NCBI GenBank assembly: GCA_902363575.1
Contig: CABJAJ010000001.1
Location: 62,001 to 126,000, forward strand
From: Rikenellaceae bacterium
Lineage (GTDB): Bacteria > Bacteroidota > Bacteroidia > Bacteroidales > Rikenellaceae
Reading direction: 5' to 3'
Length of the DNA: 64,000 nucleotides
The stretch's first letter is position 1. Each line of letters opens with the position of its first letter. Shown one piece after another: positions 42,201-49,298 of the stretch. Below the pieces are notes generated by a model that was given only the letters and a program-made list of their open reading frames with translations, ran no database searches and was not told where the DNA came from. A program made the translations under genes and the position numbers.

Positions 42201-44214
42201 GTACCACGACCTGATGGGAGACGATGCCACCTACAAATCATTCAACGGCATCTGCCTGACGGATACCTTCCAATTGGGCGAAGAGACTTCGGATGAAAAC
42301 CTCTATTCAGACGAATTTCCGACCAACTCCAAGCGAGTTATCGAACAGAAGAAAAAGCCCATCACCGTTATCGTCGGTAATCCACCCTATTCTATCGGTC
42401 AGAAATCCGCGAATGACAATGCGCAGAATCAAAATTATGCAAAATTGGATTCTCGAATTGAAAAAACTTACACATCAAGCAGCAAAGCTACTTCTGTAAA
42501 AGCGCTATATGATAGTTATATCAAAGCCTTTCGTTGGGCATCTGATCGCATAGACAATAAAAATGGAGGCATCATTGCCTATGTATCAAATAGTGGTTGG
42601 TTAGATGGAAGTGGTATGGATGGTATGCGCAAATGCCTTGAAAAAGAATTCTCCGCCATCTATGTTTTCAATCTGCGCGGAAACCAACGAACAAGTGGAG
42701 AATTATCCCGTAAAGAAGGTGGTAAAATTTTCGGTTCGGGGTCGCGGACTCCTATTGCCATTACGATTTTGGTCAAACAACCGAAAACCTCGAATGAAAA
42801 AGCTCGCATCCATTATCACGACATTGGGGACTATCTTTCGCGGGAAGAAAAACTGCGGATTATCCGTAATCTTAGTGACATAAGCAACCCTTTGATGCAA
42901 TGGAAAACTCTCACGCCTAACGAACACGGCGATTGGCTTAACAAACGCAGCGAATTGTTCAATCTCTATACACCAATTGAACCTCAAAAAAAATTTGATA
43001 GCAAGGCAAAATCTTTTTTCATAACTTATTCTTTAGGGGTTGCATCTGCAAGAGATAGTTGGGTTTATAACTTCTCAAAAAGCAAGGTTGAGAATAATAT
43101 GAATAAGACTATTGTTTTTTATAACCAACAGCGAGAGGCATATAAGGTATTAAATCATGACAAAAAATCATTTGATAATTTTATATCCTATGATTCAACT
43201 AAAATTAGTTGGAATGACAGTCTAATAGATTCATGCAAAAAGGGGAAAGAAATTAGCTTTATTGATTCTGCTATAACTTTTGGAATATATCGACCATACC
43301 AAAAATCTCATTTGTATTTTGAAAGAAACTTTATTCAACGTCCTTATCAAATCCCTAAACTCTTCCCAACACCACAGCATCAGAATTTGGTGATTTGCGT
43401 ATCAGGGCTTGGAGGCACAAAAGAGAATAGTGTATACATTTCGAACTGTATTGTTGATTTAAATTGTCTTGATGCAGGAACTCAATGTTTCCCATTTTAT
43501 TGGTATGACGACAGCACAGCGGATATTGCCGACCTCTTTACTGCTTCACAGAACGAGATGGATCGTTATGTTCGCCGCGATGGTGTGACCGATTGGATTC
43601 TTTCGACCGCTCGCAAGCAATATGGCTCGAAAGTTACAAAGGAAGATATTTTCTACTATGTCTATGGCATTCTCCATTCGCCCGAATATCGCGCCGAGTT
43701 TGCCGCCGACCTCAAGAAAATGCTGCCGCGCCTGCCAGTGGTGGAATCCGCCGATGACTTTTGGGCATTCAGCCACGCAGGACGAGCTCTTGCCGATCTG
43801 CATCTCAATTACGAGACCGTTGAGCCGTACAAGGGTTGCCGTATCTTGTATTCTCCCCTTACCAATAAGGGCGACAGCATAAACTACCGTGTCGAAAAAA
43901 TGCGCTTCGGCAAAATAGACGGCAAGACAGCGGACAAGCGGATTATTCATTACAATGCAGGCATTGCCATTGAAGATATTCCACTCGAAGCTTACGACTA
44001 CGTGGTGAATGGGAAATCGGCAATCGAATGGATTATGGAGCGTTACGCCGTAACGGTGAACAAGGAGAGCCAAATCAAGAATGACCCGAACGATTGGGCA
44101 ACAGAACACAACGATAAGAAATATATTTTCAACCTCCTGCTGCGCATCATCACTGTTTCACTTGAAACAATGAAAATTATTAACGCGCTACCCAAGCTTA
44201 AATTTGAAGCGTAA
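39286..44214 (+). CDS. Type ISP restriction-modification enzyme (single polypeptide)
   Basis: The 1642-residue protein combines all activities of a type ISP enzyme. Residues 20-85 are an Mrr-like nuclease (Glu26, Asp66, Gln80-x-Lys82 in GIDLV...IQCKCY). A superfamily 2 translocase follows: motif I ACGTGKT (Lys214), DEAH (349-352), TATP, QSVGRVMRR. Then a helical spacer (690-900), a gamma-type adenine methyltransferase with motif I DPFTGTG (from 921) and motif IV NPPY (1032-1035), and a C-terminal target-recognition region (about 1160-1640). It would methylate N6-adenine on one strand and cut unmodified invading DNA after translocation, as LlaGI/LlaBIII do. Codon use is visibly AT-richer than neighbours, especially around 42.4-43.5 kb, suggesting horizontal transfer. 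No separate methylase or specificity gene is needed. Confidence 0.93.
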   Translation: MKTFTQILDTFRRDSRSEHDKGFRFERLMQAYLKTTALYANLFEEVWLWADFPYHDQFGGQDVGIDLVSKTYEGEYWAIQCKCYTANSYIDKPAVDSFLSTSGKFFDIDGKSVSFSQRLWISTTNNWNSTAELTIRNQKPSVARLNLLDLEQDEVDWERLEQGMFGAASRPKPFDIKSHQQTAIDKTHEYFKIDKTTRKPLHERGKLIMACGTGKTFTSLKIAEKETDGTGLILFLVPSIALLGQTLKAWAQQAKAPINAICICSDAQVSKQKEKNDDNTVSTVDLALPASTDVHSIVKQLRYLQRMDKTGMTVVFSTYQSIEVISQAQQKLLDETDGTYGVFDLIICDEAHRTTGVTLKDEKESAFVRVHDNDFIRATRRIYMTATPRLYTDETKKRAELNDAVLCSMDDKSMYGDEIYRIGFGEAVEKNLLTDYKVLILAVGEKDITPALQKVLTNDDGTIETDDASKFVGCINALSKRVLGDEGLIKDVDPSPMRRAVAFCQNIKRSQETANIFTHCKGAYMADIREDERGMMVDVVAHHVDGTMSATKRDAELMWLKEQPENERECRMLTNARCLSEGVDVPSLDAVIFVSAKNSQVDVVQSVGRVMRRSDGKKYGYIIIPVVVPAEVEGDRILENHPNFKVVWTVLNALRAHDDRFNAEINKNELSRKKPRNILFGGVGGRDDSTSEGDGKPTTESAAQTMARQLALTFEELQNVFYAKMVTKVGTKRYWEQWAKDIAKIAEQHIERIRQLIADDGKHRRAFDLLMKGLHRNINPNLSEQDAIEMLSQHIITRPVFEALFENYDFAKSNPVSKSMQKMLDLLDDEVKTEEENEKLQKFYDYVRTTVSGIEDAEGRQRIIIELYDKFFKTASPKTVEKLGIVYTPVEVVDFIIHSVGYILQKEFGRSLSDENVHILDPFTGTGTFITRLLQSGLISREALERKYGREIHANEIVLMAYYIASINIENVYHDLMGDDATYKSFNGICLTDTFQLGEETSDENLYSDEFPTNSKRVIEQKKKPITVIVGNPPYSIGQKSANDNAQNQNYAKLDSRIEKTYTSSSKATSVKALYDSYIKAFRWASDRIDNKNGGIIAYVSNSGWLDGSGMDGMRKCLEKEFSAIYVFNLRGNQRTSGELSRKEGGKIFGSGSRTPIAITILVKQPKTSNEKARIHYHDIGDYLSREEKLRIIRNLSDISNPLMQWKTLTPNEHGDWLNKRSELFNLYTPIEPQKKFDSKAKSFFITYSLGVASARDSWVYNFSKSKVENNMNKTIVFYNQQREAYKVLNHDKKSFDNFISYDSTKISWNDSLIDSCKKGKEISFIDSAITFGIYRPYQKSHLYFERNFIQRPYQIPKLFPTPQHQNLVICVSGLGGTKENSVYISNCIVDLNCLDAGTQCFPFYWYDDSTADIADLFTASQNEMDRYVRRDGVTDWILSTARKQYGSKVTKEDIFYYVYGILHSPEYRAEFAADLKKMLPRLPVVESADDFWAFSHAGRALADLHLNYETVEPYKGCRILYSPLTNKGDSINYRVEKMRFGKIDGKTADKRIIHYNAGIAIEDIPLEAYDYVVNGKSAIEWIMERYAVTVNKESQIKNDPNDWATEHNDKKYIFNLLLRIITVSLETMKIINALPKLKFEA

Positions 44215-44223
44215 TATCAATGA

Positions 44224-44255
44224 AAAATGGCTTGTAGGTTTCTACAAGCCATTTT
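44224..44255 (+). terminator. Perfect terminator after the restriction-modification gene
   Basis: AAAATGGCTTGTAG (44224-44237) pairs in all 14 positions with CTACAAGCCATTTT (44242-44255) around GTTT, 9 bp after the stop. Confidence 0.9.
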
Positions 44256-44259
44256 CAAA

Positions 44260-44272
44260 TGAGGTCTGAGCG
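44260..44272. repeat. Partial copy of the tRNA-Cys 3' end (possible att remnant)
   Basis: TGAGGTCTGA-GCG here matches TGAGGTCTGAAGCG at 49099-49112, which covers the 3' end of tRNA-Cys and two bases beyond. The match is in direct orientation and sits at the edge of the AT-richer region just past the restriction-modification gene's terminator. Short and with one gap, so chance is possible. Confidence 0.35.
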
Positions 44273-44299
44273 CCCAATAAATTAGATGGTTAATACCAT

Positions 44300-44446
44300 T
44301 TACAAAATTCTTTCCCTACACTTCTCAGGAATAACAGTATGGAATTTATGCGACTCGTAAATTGGTATGCCTAAAAAAATGATTACCTTAACGCGATTTA
44401 CTGAATTAAAACGAAGTATAGACCCTGGAATTAGTTCTGTCTTCAT
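44300..44446 (-). CDS. Possible 48-residue small protein or gene remnant
   Basis: A minus-strand frame from ATG 44446 to TAA at 44300 reads MKTELIPGSILRFNSVNRVK followed by VIIFLGIPIYESHKFHTVIP and EKCRERIL. Composition is protein-like (a hydrophobic strand, then charged end). No promoter or family was recognised, and an in-frame stop lies five codons upstream of the ATG. It could be a short real gene, or debris of a gene lost when the region was rearranged. Confidence 0.25.
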   Translation of the reverse strand: MKTELIPGSILRFNSVNRVKVIIFLGIPIYESHKFHTVIPEKCRERIL

Positions 44447-44530
44447 TGAAATAATCGCTCATGGAATTCATTGACATACATAGGTTTATGAGAGCGCGAT
44501 AACATTCGGCCTCAAAATTCATCTATTTTT

Positions 44531-44538
44531 TATATTTG
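44531..44538 (+). promoter_or_regulatory. Promoter -7 box of the TPR/AraC regulator
   Basis: TATATTTG, 43 nt before the ATG at 44582. The preceding 30 bp are AT-rich; the -33 element is not clear. Confidence 0.55.
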
Positions 44539-44581
44539 TTCTCGGCGCACCGTTTTAAAGAGGCTCTAAGCAAAAAACCTG

Positions 44582-46402
44582 ATGACCCCTATTCGATACA
44601 AAATAATAACGACCCTATCGGCAATCCTGCTATTCCACCCCCTTTCCCCCTCTCTCGGGCAGGTTAACCCGTCTTCGGATGGGAAAAACACTTCCGCAGA
44701 GCGTAGGTGCGACGGCGTGGGACAAAACAATCCGGACGACATCGAAACCCTCGCAGGTTTGTATGACCAATGGACAACAAGGGGTGAATTCCTCCCGGCC
44801 ATCATGTTCGTTTCGGACTATCTGGCAAAGAAGGGAAAAGAGGCCACAGACGACATGCTTCTGATATCGTATGCAAATCTCGGACAGTGGTATCTTGCTG
44901 CGGACAGTGTGGAAAAGGCCAAATATTGGCTAGACAGGAGCGTGAGGCTCATGGAGGTCATGCCGCAGAACCTTGAAAACGTCTATTACCGCACCGCTGT
45001 GTCCAGAGTGTACAATTCACTGGGTGTATATTCTGTTAATATCGATATGGATTACCACAAAGGCATATCCTATTTCCTGAAAGGATTTGAGATCGCGGAG
45101 GAATACGGAGACCGGTCGAGATATACCACCCTGGGATGCAACCTGGTCGTCACTTATTTCCTGAGAAACGACCCTTCGGGCCTTCAGTACGCACTGCAAA
45201 TTTACGATTACGGCAAAAAGGCCCAGGATAGGTACGTAACCTTCTGCGGCGCCTACGTGACCTCAATAATGTATTACATCACGCCCGACTATCCCGAGGC
45301 TCTCCGGTATGCGGAGGAGGCCGTTTCTCTCATGGATAAATTCTACGACGAAGCCGGGGTTTATAATATGTACGCCAATATACTGCTTGGCAACGACCTG
45401 GAGCAGAAGGCCGAGGAGTACTACACGAAAGCGCTCGAAATGGTCCCTCACTCGAGCTCTACCACCACCGCATACATATACCTCAGCTACGGCGAATTCC
45501 TGATGGGCAAAAAGGAGTACCTGCGGGCCGCGGATGTTTTTCTGCAGGGGGTCGCCGTTTCACGGGATAACAGCAACATCGTCTTCAAATACCGGTTATA
45601 CAAAAACCTTTCGGATGCTTACCGCAGCATGGGAGACCCTTCCAAGGCACTCGACTACTACGTCCTGTTCCATGCCGGCGCCGACAGCGTATTCAATATC
45701 GAACGCGAGCGTTCCATAAGCGAGCTGATGGTAAGATACGAGGCGGAAAAGAAAGGACGCGAGATAGAGCAGGGCAAACTGAAGCTGGAGCGGGAGCACC
45801 GCAGGTTCCAGACCATTGTATTCATCCTATGCATTATTGTCGTGATCCTGGGCGCTATCTACGTTCTGTACAGGCATAAGAACAGGCTTTACATACAACT
45901 GCTGCGTAAGCACCAGGAGTCGCTCGGCAACGAACAGATGCTCAAACGCAAACTGGAAAAGATGGTGCAGGAGTACGACAGCAAGGGCAAAGCTCCCGCC
46001 CCGTTCCCTCCCGCGGTAGGCGGTACGGAAAACAGGAGCGAAGAGATCTACGCACGCCTGGACGAGCTCATGAAAACCGAGCATTCCTACAGGCAGAGAG
46101 ACCTGACGGTGGAGAAGGTCGCCAAGATGATCGGGACAAACAGGACATACCTCTCAAAGGCGATAAACGAAAAGACAGCCCTATCGTTCAATTATTACAT
46201 CAATTCCTACCGCATACAAGAGGCGGTATGGCTGCTTTCCGACCCCGGAAACGACATACCCCTCAAAACGCTCAGTTACGAGTTGGGATTCCATTCCTTG
46301 TCAACGTTCTATAAACTTTTCAACGATGTGGTAGGTATGCCGCCGTCGAAGTTCCGCGAAAAGGCCGTCGCCGGGCAAGCCGAATCCACCGATAAGCCAT
46401 AG
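44582..46402 (+). CDS. TPR-containing membrane regulator with AraC-type DNA-binding domain
   Basis: The 606-residue protein has a signal sequence (MTPIRYKIITTLSAILLFHP), periplasmic TPR-like helices (about residues 45-390), one transmembrane segment (TIVFILCIIVVILGAIYVLY, about 415-434), a coiled-coil (435-480), and a C-terminal AraC HTH pair (about 500-600: LTVEKVAKMIGTNRTYLSKA and IPLKTLSYELGFHSLSTFYK). Such membrane-spanning TPR-AraC proteins sense a periplasmic signal and switch nearby genes. The following gene is a GLUG-repeat lipoprotein with a 34-bp palindrome just upstream of its promoter, a natural candidate target. Confidence 0.88.
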   Translation: MTPIRYKIITTLSAILLFHPLSPSLGQVNPSSDGKNTSAERRCDGVGQNNPDDIETLAGLYDQWTTRGEFLPAIMFVSDYLAKKGKEATDDMLLISYANLGQWYLAADSVEKAKYWLDRSVRLMEVMPQNLENVYYRTAVSRVYNSLGVYSVNIDMDYHKGISYFLKGFEIAEEYGDRSRYTTLGCNLVVTYFLRNDPSGLQYALQIYDYGKKAQDRYVTFCGAYVTSIMYYITPDYPEALRYAEEAVSLMDKFYDEAGVYNMYANILLGNDLEQKAEEYYTKALEMVPHSSSTTTAYIYLSYGEFLMGKKEYLRAADVFLQGVAVSRDNSNIVFKYRLYKNLSDAYRSMGDPSKALDYYVLFHAGADSVFNIERERSISELMVRYEAEKKGREIEQGKLKLEREHRRFQTIVFILCIIVVILGAIYVLYRHKNRLYIQLLRKHQESLGNEQMLKRKLEKMVQEYDSKGKAPAPFPPAVGGTENRSEEIYARLDELMKTEHSYRQRDLTVEKVAKMIGTNRTYLSKAINEKTALSFNYYINSYRIQEAVWLLSDPGNDIPLKTLSYELGFHSLSTFYKLFNDVVGMPPSKFREKAVAGQAESTDKP

Positions 46403-46473
46403 GGTCCGCTAAGGGTTTATGCTGACACTTCCTGCTATTTCGCGGTCTTTTGGACTATCATTACCCCGGAAAG

Positions 46474-46507
46474 TTTTGCGATAGCGTAAATTTACGCTAT
46501 CGCAAAA
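46474..46507. promoter_or_regulatory. Perfect 34-bp palindrome upstream of the GLUG lipoprotein
   Basis: TTTTGCGATAGCGTAAA is followed directly by its exact reverse complement. It lies 32 bp before the -7 box (46539-46546) of the lipoprotein gene and 72 bp after the regulator's stop. It could be an operator for a dimeric regulator or a two-way terminator hairpin; it lacks a U-tract. Confidence 0.6.
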
Positions 46508-46538
46508 TTTCCCCCTTTAAAATCCGCGCACTTAAGGT

Positions 46539-46546
46539 TAAATTTG
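46539..46546 (+). promoter_or_regulatory. Promoter -7 box of the GLUG lipoprotein
   Basis: TAAATTTG, about 100 nt upstream of the ATG at 46645, giving a long leader. Confidence 0.55.
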
Positions 46547-46644
46547 TGTCAAGAGGGTGCCTGAGGATATTTGCCCATTTTACTACTCAGGTAATATTTC
46601 ACGAATGACCTCGAAGCAATATTAACCTTAAAAATTACACCGCC

Positions 46645-48522
46645 ATGAAGAACTTTAAACTCTCACGTTATTTAACCATGACCGCTGTCGCGACCGTATT
46701 GCTAGTTGCGACAACATTTACTTCCTGTGAAAAGGACTCCACAACCCCTCCTACTGCTCCACCTACGGACGCGGAACTAGCCGTCGCCGCTCAGGCGGCC
46801 ACCGGTATATCAAAAACGGCGGCGACACTGCACGGAAGCTACGACAGTACGTACTCCGAATATATTGCCGACACCGGATTCGACTACCGTAAGTCTGGCG
46901 AAACTTCATGGGTAAAGGTGTGGCTCGGGTCCTCAGCCGCTACGTTCGAGCACACGCTCGCGGAGCTCGTGAAGAATTCCGATTATGAATTTCGGGCTTT
47001 GGTAAAGAGGAGCGACGGCACGGTCGTGGAGAGCAGCCCCGCTCTGACGTTCACCACCGCACAGAACCTTTACGACTCGCCGTTCATTATAGAAGGTGTA
47101 GCAGCCGGCACTGAAGCCGTGGTGACATTTATCGACGCAACCACGCAGAATATAACCGTTGACCGGGAAATTACGGTCCAGCTTCCGGTCAAGATGATTT
47201 ACTCCATAAGCTCCCCCGCATTCTCCGGAGGCGATATCCTTATCGGGCGTATGTCGGACGAGACCATATGGCTCTCTTTCGGCGGAGGTTCATTGAAGTT
47301 CCGTGTGAATGGCAATAAGAGGCTTATCAACACCTATGCCGAGCTGGCGATGATAAATGCGAGTGAGGATGACCTGGCTTACAGCTACCTCCAGGAGAGT
47401 GCGCTCGACCTTCTCGGTTCGGAAGACGTTACGGCACATGGCTTGGAGCGCCGGAACTGGCTGCCGATAGGGGTGGACTACATGAATAGTTTTACAGGCA
47501 ACTATGACGGCGGCAAAAAAGAAATATCAAACCTGTATGTCAACCGGGAATCGGAGGATTATATCGGCCTTTTCGGCAGCAGCGTGGGAACCCTTGGCAA
47601 TATATGCGTTGTATCCGGTCTGGTAAATGGTAACAACTATGTCGGCGGCATTTGCGGATTTAACTACGAAGGCATAATTACAAGCTGCGACAATGCCGCA
47701 CAGATTTCCGGAGCCCTTCATTCCGGCGGCGTATGCGGATTCAGTAATTATCACGGTACGATTGCGCTCTGCCGCAATACCGGACAGGTATCTGGAACAG
47801 ACAACCGTGTGGGAGGCGTGTGCGGATACAACAGCATCAGCGTAATCAGTGAATGTTATAATGCCGGGCAGGTTTCGGGAACCGGTAAAAACAACATCGG
47901 CGGCATATGCGGAGAAAACGGCAGCGGCAGTATCCTTACCTCCTGCCACAATACCGGTCCGGTAGAAGGAGAAGAGAGTGTGGCGGGCATCTGCGGATTA
48001 AATACCGGCGGCATGGTGAACAGTTCCCGTAATGACGGGGCTGTTTCAGGAGCAATGTATGTCGGCGGCGTATGCGGATTCAACCTCTCAAGCGCTACCG
48101 TCACCGCCTGCTACAACACCGGTGACGTTTCCGGCGACGATGTTACCGGAGGTGTTCTGGTGGGTGGTGTCTGCGGATTCAATAACCAAGAAAGCACGCT
48201 TTCCGATAGCTATAATACGGCCCAGGTCATAGGAAAGAGTAATGTCGGCGGCGTGTGCGGGTTAAATACCAACAGCACGGTTACCGCAAACTACTGGTTG
48301 AAGTACTCCAACGGGCCGGAGAACGGGGTAGGTGCTCCGCCGAGCGATACCGAGGCCGCACCTTTCGGCGCGTCGTCATGGCCGACAACTTGGACACTCT
48401 ACAGCGGAAGTGCACCTGACCCCTTAAGCGGACCTTTCTGGAAATCGCTTGGCCAATGGAGTGACGGAGGCACCACGGACGGAATAAATTCCACGTTCCC
48501 GAAACTCTGGTGGGAGGAATAA
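46645..48522 (+). CDS. GLUG-repeat surface lipoprotein
   Basis: The 625-residue predicted lipoprotein starts MKNFKLSRYLTMTAVATVLL and has lipobox FTSC. An FN3-like domain (about residues 45-130, KTAATLHGSYDST and FRALVKRSDG) precedes a spacer domain (140-290). About eight GLUG-type repeats follow (300-560), each near VGGVCGFN-x7-8-ITSCYNTG-x-VSG, ending in NYWLKYSN as is common for the last unit. GLUG repeats form a right-handed beta-solenoid found in adhesin-like proteins. The tail has a Trp-rich segment. A surface-binding role is inferred. Preceded by a regulator gene and a palindrome. Confidence 0.87.
   Translation: MKNFKLSRYLTMTAVATVLLVATTFTSCEKDSTTPPTAPPTDAELAVAAQAATGISKTAATLHGSYDSTYSEYIADTGFDYRKSGETSWVKVWLGSSAATFEHTLAELVKNSDYEFRALVKRSDGTVVESSPALTFTTAQNLYDSPFIIEGVAAGTEAVVTFIDATTQNITVDREITVQLPVKMIYSISSPAFSGGDILIGRMSDETIWLSFGGGSLKFRVNGNKRLINTYAELAMINASEDDLAYSYLQESALDLLGSEDVTAHGLERRNWLPIGVDYMNSFTGNYDGGKKEISNLYVNRESEDYIGLFGSSVGTLGNICVVSGLVNGNNYVGGICGFNYEGIITSCDNAAQISGALHSGGVCGFSNYHGTIALCRNTGQVSGTDNRVGGVCGYNSISVISECYNAGQVSGTGKNNIGGICGENGSGSILTSCHNTGPVEGEESVAGICGLNTGGMVNSSRNDGAVSGAMYVGGVCGFNLSSATVTACYNTGDVSGDDVTGGVLVGGVCGFNNQESTLSDSYNTAQVIGKSNVGGVCGLNTNSTVTANYWLKYSNGPENGVGAPPSDTEAAPFGASSWPTTWTLYSGSAPDPLSGPFWKSLGQWSDGGTTDGINSTFPKLWWEE
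47630..48310 (+). repeat. GLUG-encoding tandem repeats
   Basis: About eight divergent units of roughly 80-90 bp, each with GTCGGCGGC-TATGCGGATT-like starts. They are coding repeats, not a CRISPR array: spacing is in frame and all are translated. Confidence 0.8.
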
Positions 48523-48590
48523 ATTTCCCGGCCCTGCAGCGCACGGAGCTGCAATAAGTCAGTCAACTTCGGATTTATATATTTAAGCAG

Positions 48591-48622
48591 ACCGGTCCGT
48601 CTTCCAGACGGCCGGTTTTTTT
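48591..48622 (+). terminator. Terminator of the GLUG gene
   Basis: ACCGGTCCGTCT (48591-48602) pairs with AGACGGCCGGT (48606-48616), followed by T7. Confidence 0.85.
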
Positions 48623-49024
48623 AGGCATATCCTATGTGTCGTATGATGATGGTTTTGAGCTAGATATTGGTCAATGCCAAACGCTGACCGGAAGCCCTCT
48701 TTCGGTCAATACCGTCGCAATCTTCGGACTGCGGCGGTTTTTTGATTTTACACCCGAATAATGAATCCTGTTCGGAGACGGGTTAGTATGGGATATTGTC
48801 GAAGATACCGATGAGCAGGCTGACGCCTCGTTGCTGCTGAATTACAAGCAATAACGAAATAACCGAGGCTGATAAGGGACCGCATCGGGACCACGATTCA
48901 CGAACGAAAAGCCGGAGTATTACGGAATCGTACCGACTGTTGCAGGACTGGCACCCGTGGCATTAACCAACACAAAGCCAGAATATTCAACATATGCCAA
49001 AATGGTATATCGTAGCTCCGAAGC

Positions 49025-49042
49025 GGGCCCGACTTCGGGCCC
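49025..49042 (-). terminator. Hairpin downstream of the tRNA terminator
   Basis: GGGCCCGA (49025-49032) and TCGGGCCC (49035-49042) form a perfect hairpin with a two-base gap. Possibly a back-up terminator. Confidence 0.4.
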
Positions 49043-49052
49043 TGACAAAGAA

Positions 49053-49086
49053 AAAGTCCTCGGAAGTTATCAGCTTCTAAGGACTT
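49053..49086 (-). terminator. Terminator of tRNA-Cys
   Basis: AAAGTCCTCGGAAG (49053-49066) pairs with CTTCTAAGGACTTT (49073-49086) with two mismatches; on the minus strand a T5 follows. It lies 14 bp past the tRNA 3' end. Confidence 0.75.
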
Positions 49087-49100
49087 TCGCATTCAAGTTG

Positions 49101-49171
49101 AGGTCTGAAGCGGATTCGAACCGCTGTACAAGGTTTTGCAGACCTTTGCCTAGCCACTCGGCCATCAGACC
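49101..49171 (-). tRNA. tRNA-Cys (anticodon GCA)
   Basis: On the minus strand the 71-nt gene folds as a cloverleaf: acceptor GGTCTGA with TCAGACC and discriminator U73 (normal for tRNA-Cys), D-arm with AGTGGCTAGG, anticodon stem AAGGT/ACCTT with loop CTGCAAA (anticodon GCA), and T-arm GCGGTTCGAATCCGC. CCA is not fully encoded. It has its own promoter (49200-49207) and is divergent from dprA. Confidence 0.97.
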
Positions 49172-49199
49172 ATTGCACGCGAGCGGGGCTCGCGGAGTG

Positions 49200-49207
49200 C
49201 AAATATA
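49200..49207 (-). promoter_or_regulatory. Promoter -7 box of tRNA-Cys
   Basis: On the minus strand TATATTTG, about 30 nt upstream of the tRNA 5' end, with TTTTGC some 25 bp further upstream as the -33 element. Confidence 0.65.
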
Positions 49208-49298
49208 CAAACATTTTGATATTCCGCAAAACTTCGGCGCAACTTTGCTCGATTCGGCGAAAATTTTTACCTTTACATTCCGGAAAAGACGCCGATCA

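Larger units (their letters stand above)
44215..44581. other. AT-rich intergenic region
   Basis: The 367 bp hold the terminator (44224-44255), the tRNA-like 13-mer (44260-44272), a 48-codon minus-strand frame (44300-44446), and the promoter of the downstream regulator (44531-44538). Confidence 0.6.
48523..49100. other. Intergenic region between the GLUG gene and tRNA-Cys
   Basis: The 578 bp hold the GLUG terminator, a second terminator-like hairpin with T6 near 48713-48743, and terminators facing the tRNA (49025-49086). A 29-codon open fragment at 48765-48854 (LFGDGLVWDIVEDTDEQADA then SLLLNYKQ-stop) reads like the end of a lost gene. No intact gene is seen. Confidence 0.5.

Noticed and set aside
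47630..48310. Regularly spaced repeats that could suggest a CRISPR array
   Set aside because: The units are in frame, translated as GLUG repeats, and divergent; there are no unique spacers and no cas genes.
48618..48760. An open frame after the GLUG terminator (reading ISYVSYDDGFELDIGQ)
   Set aside because: It continues straight through a terminator hairpin with T6 and starts inside another terminator; no start codon or family.
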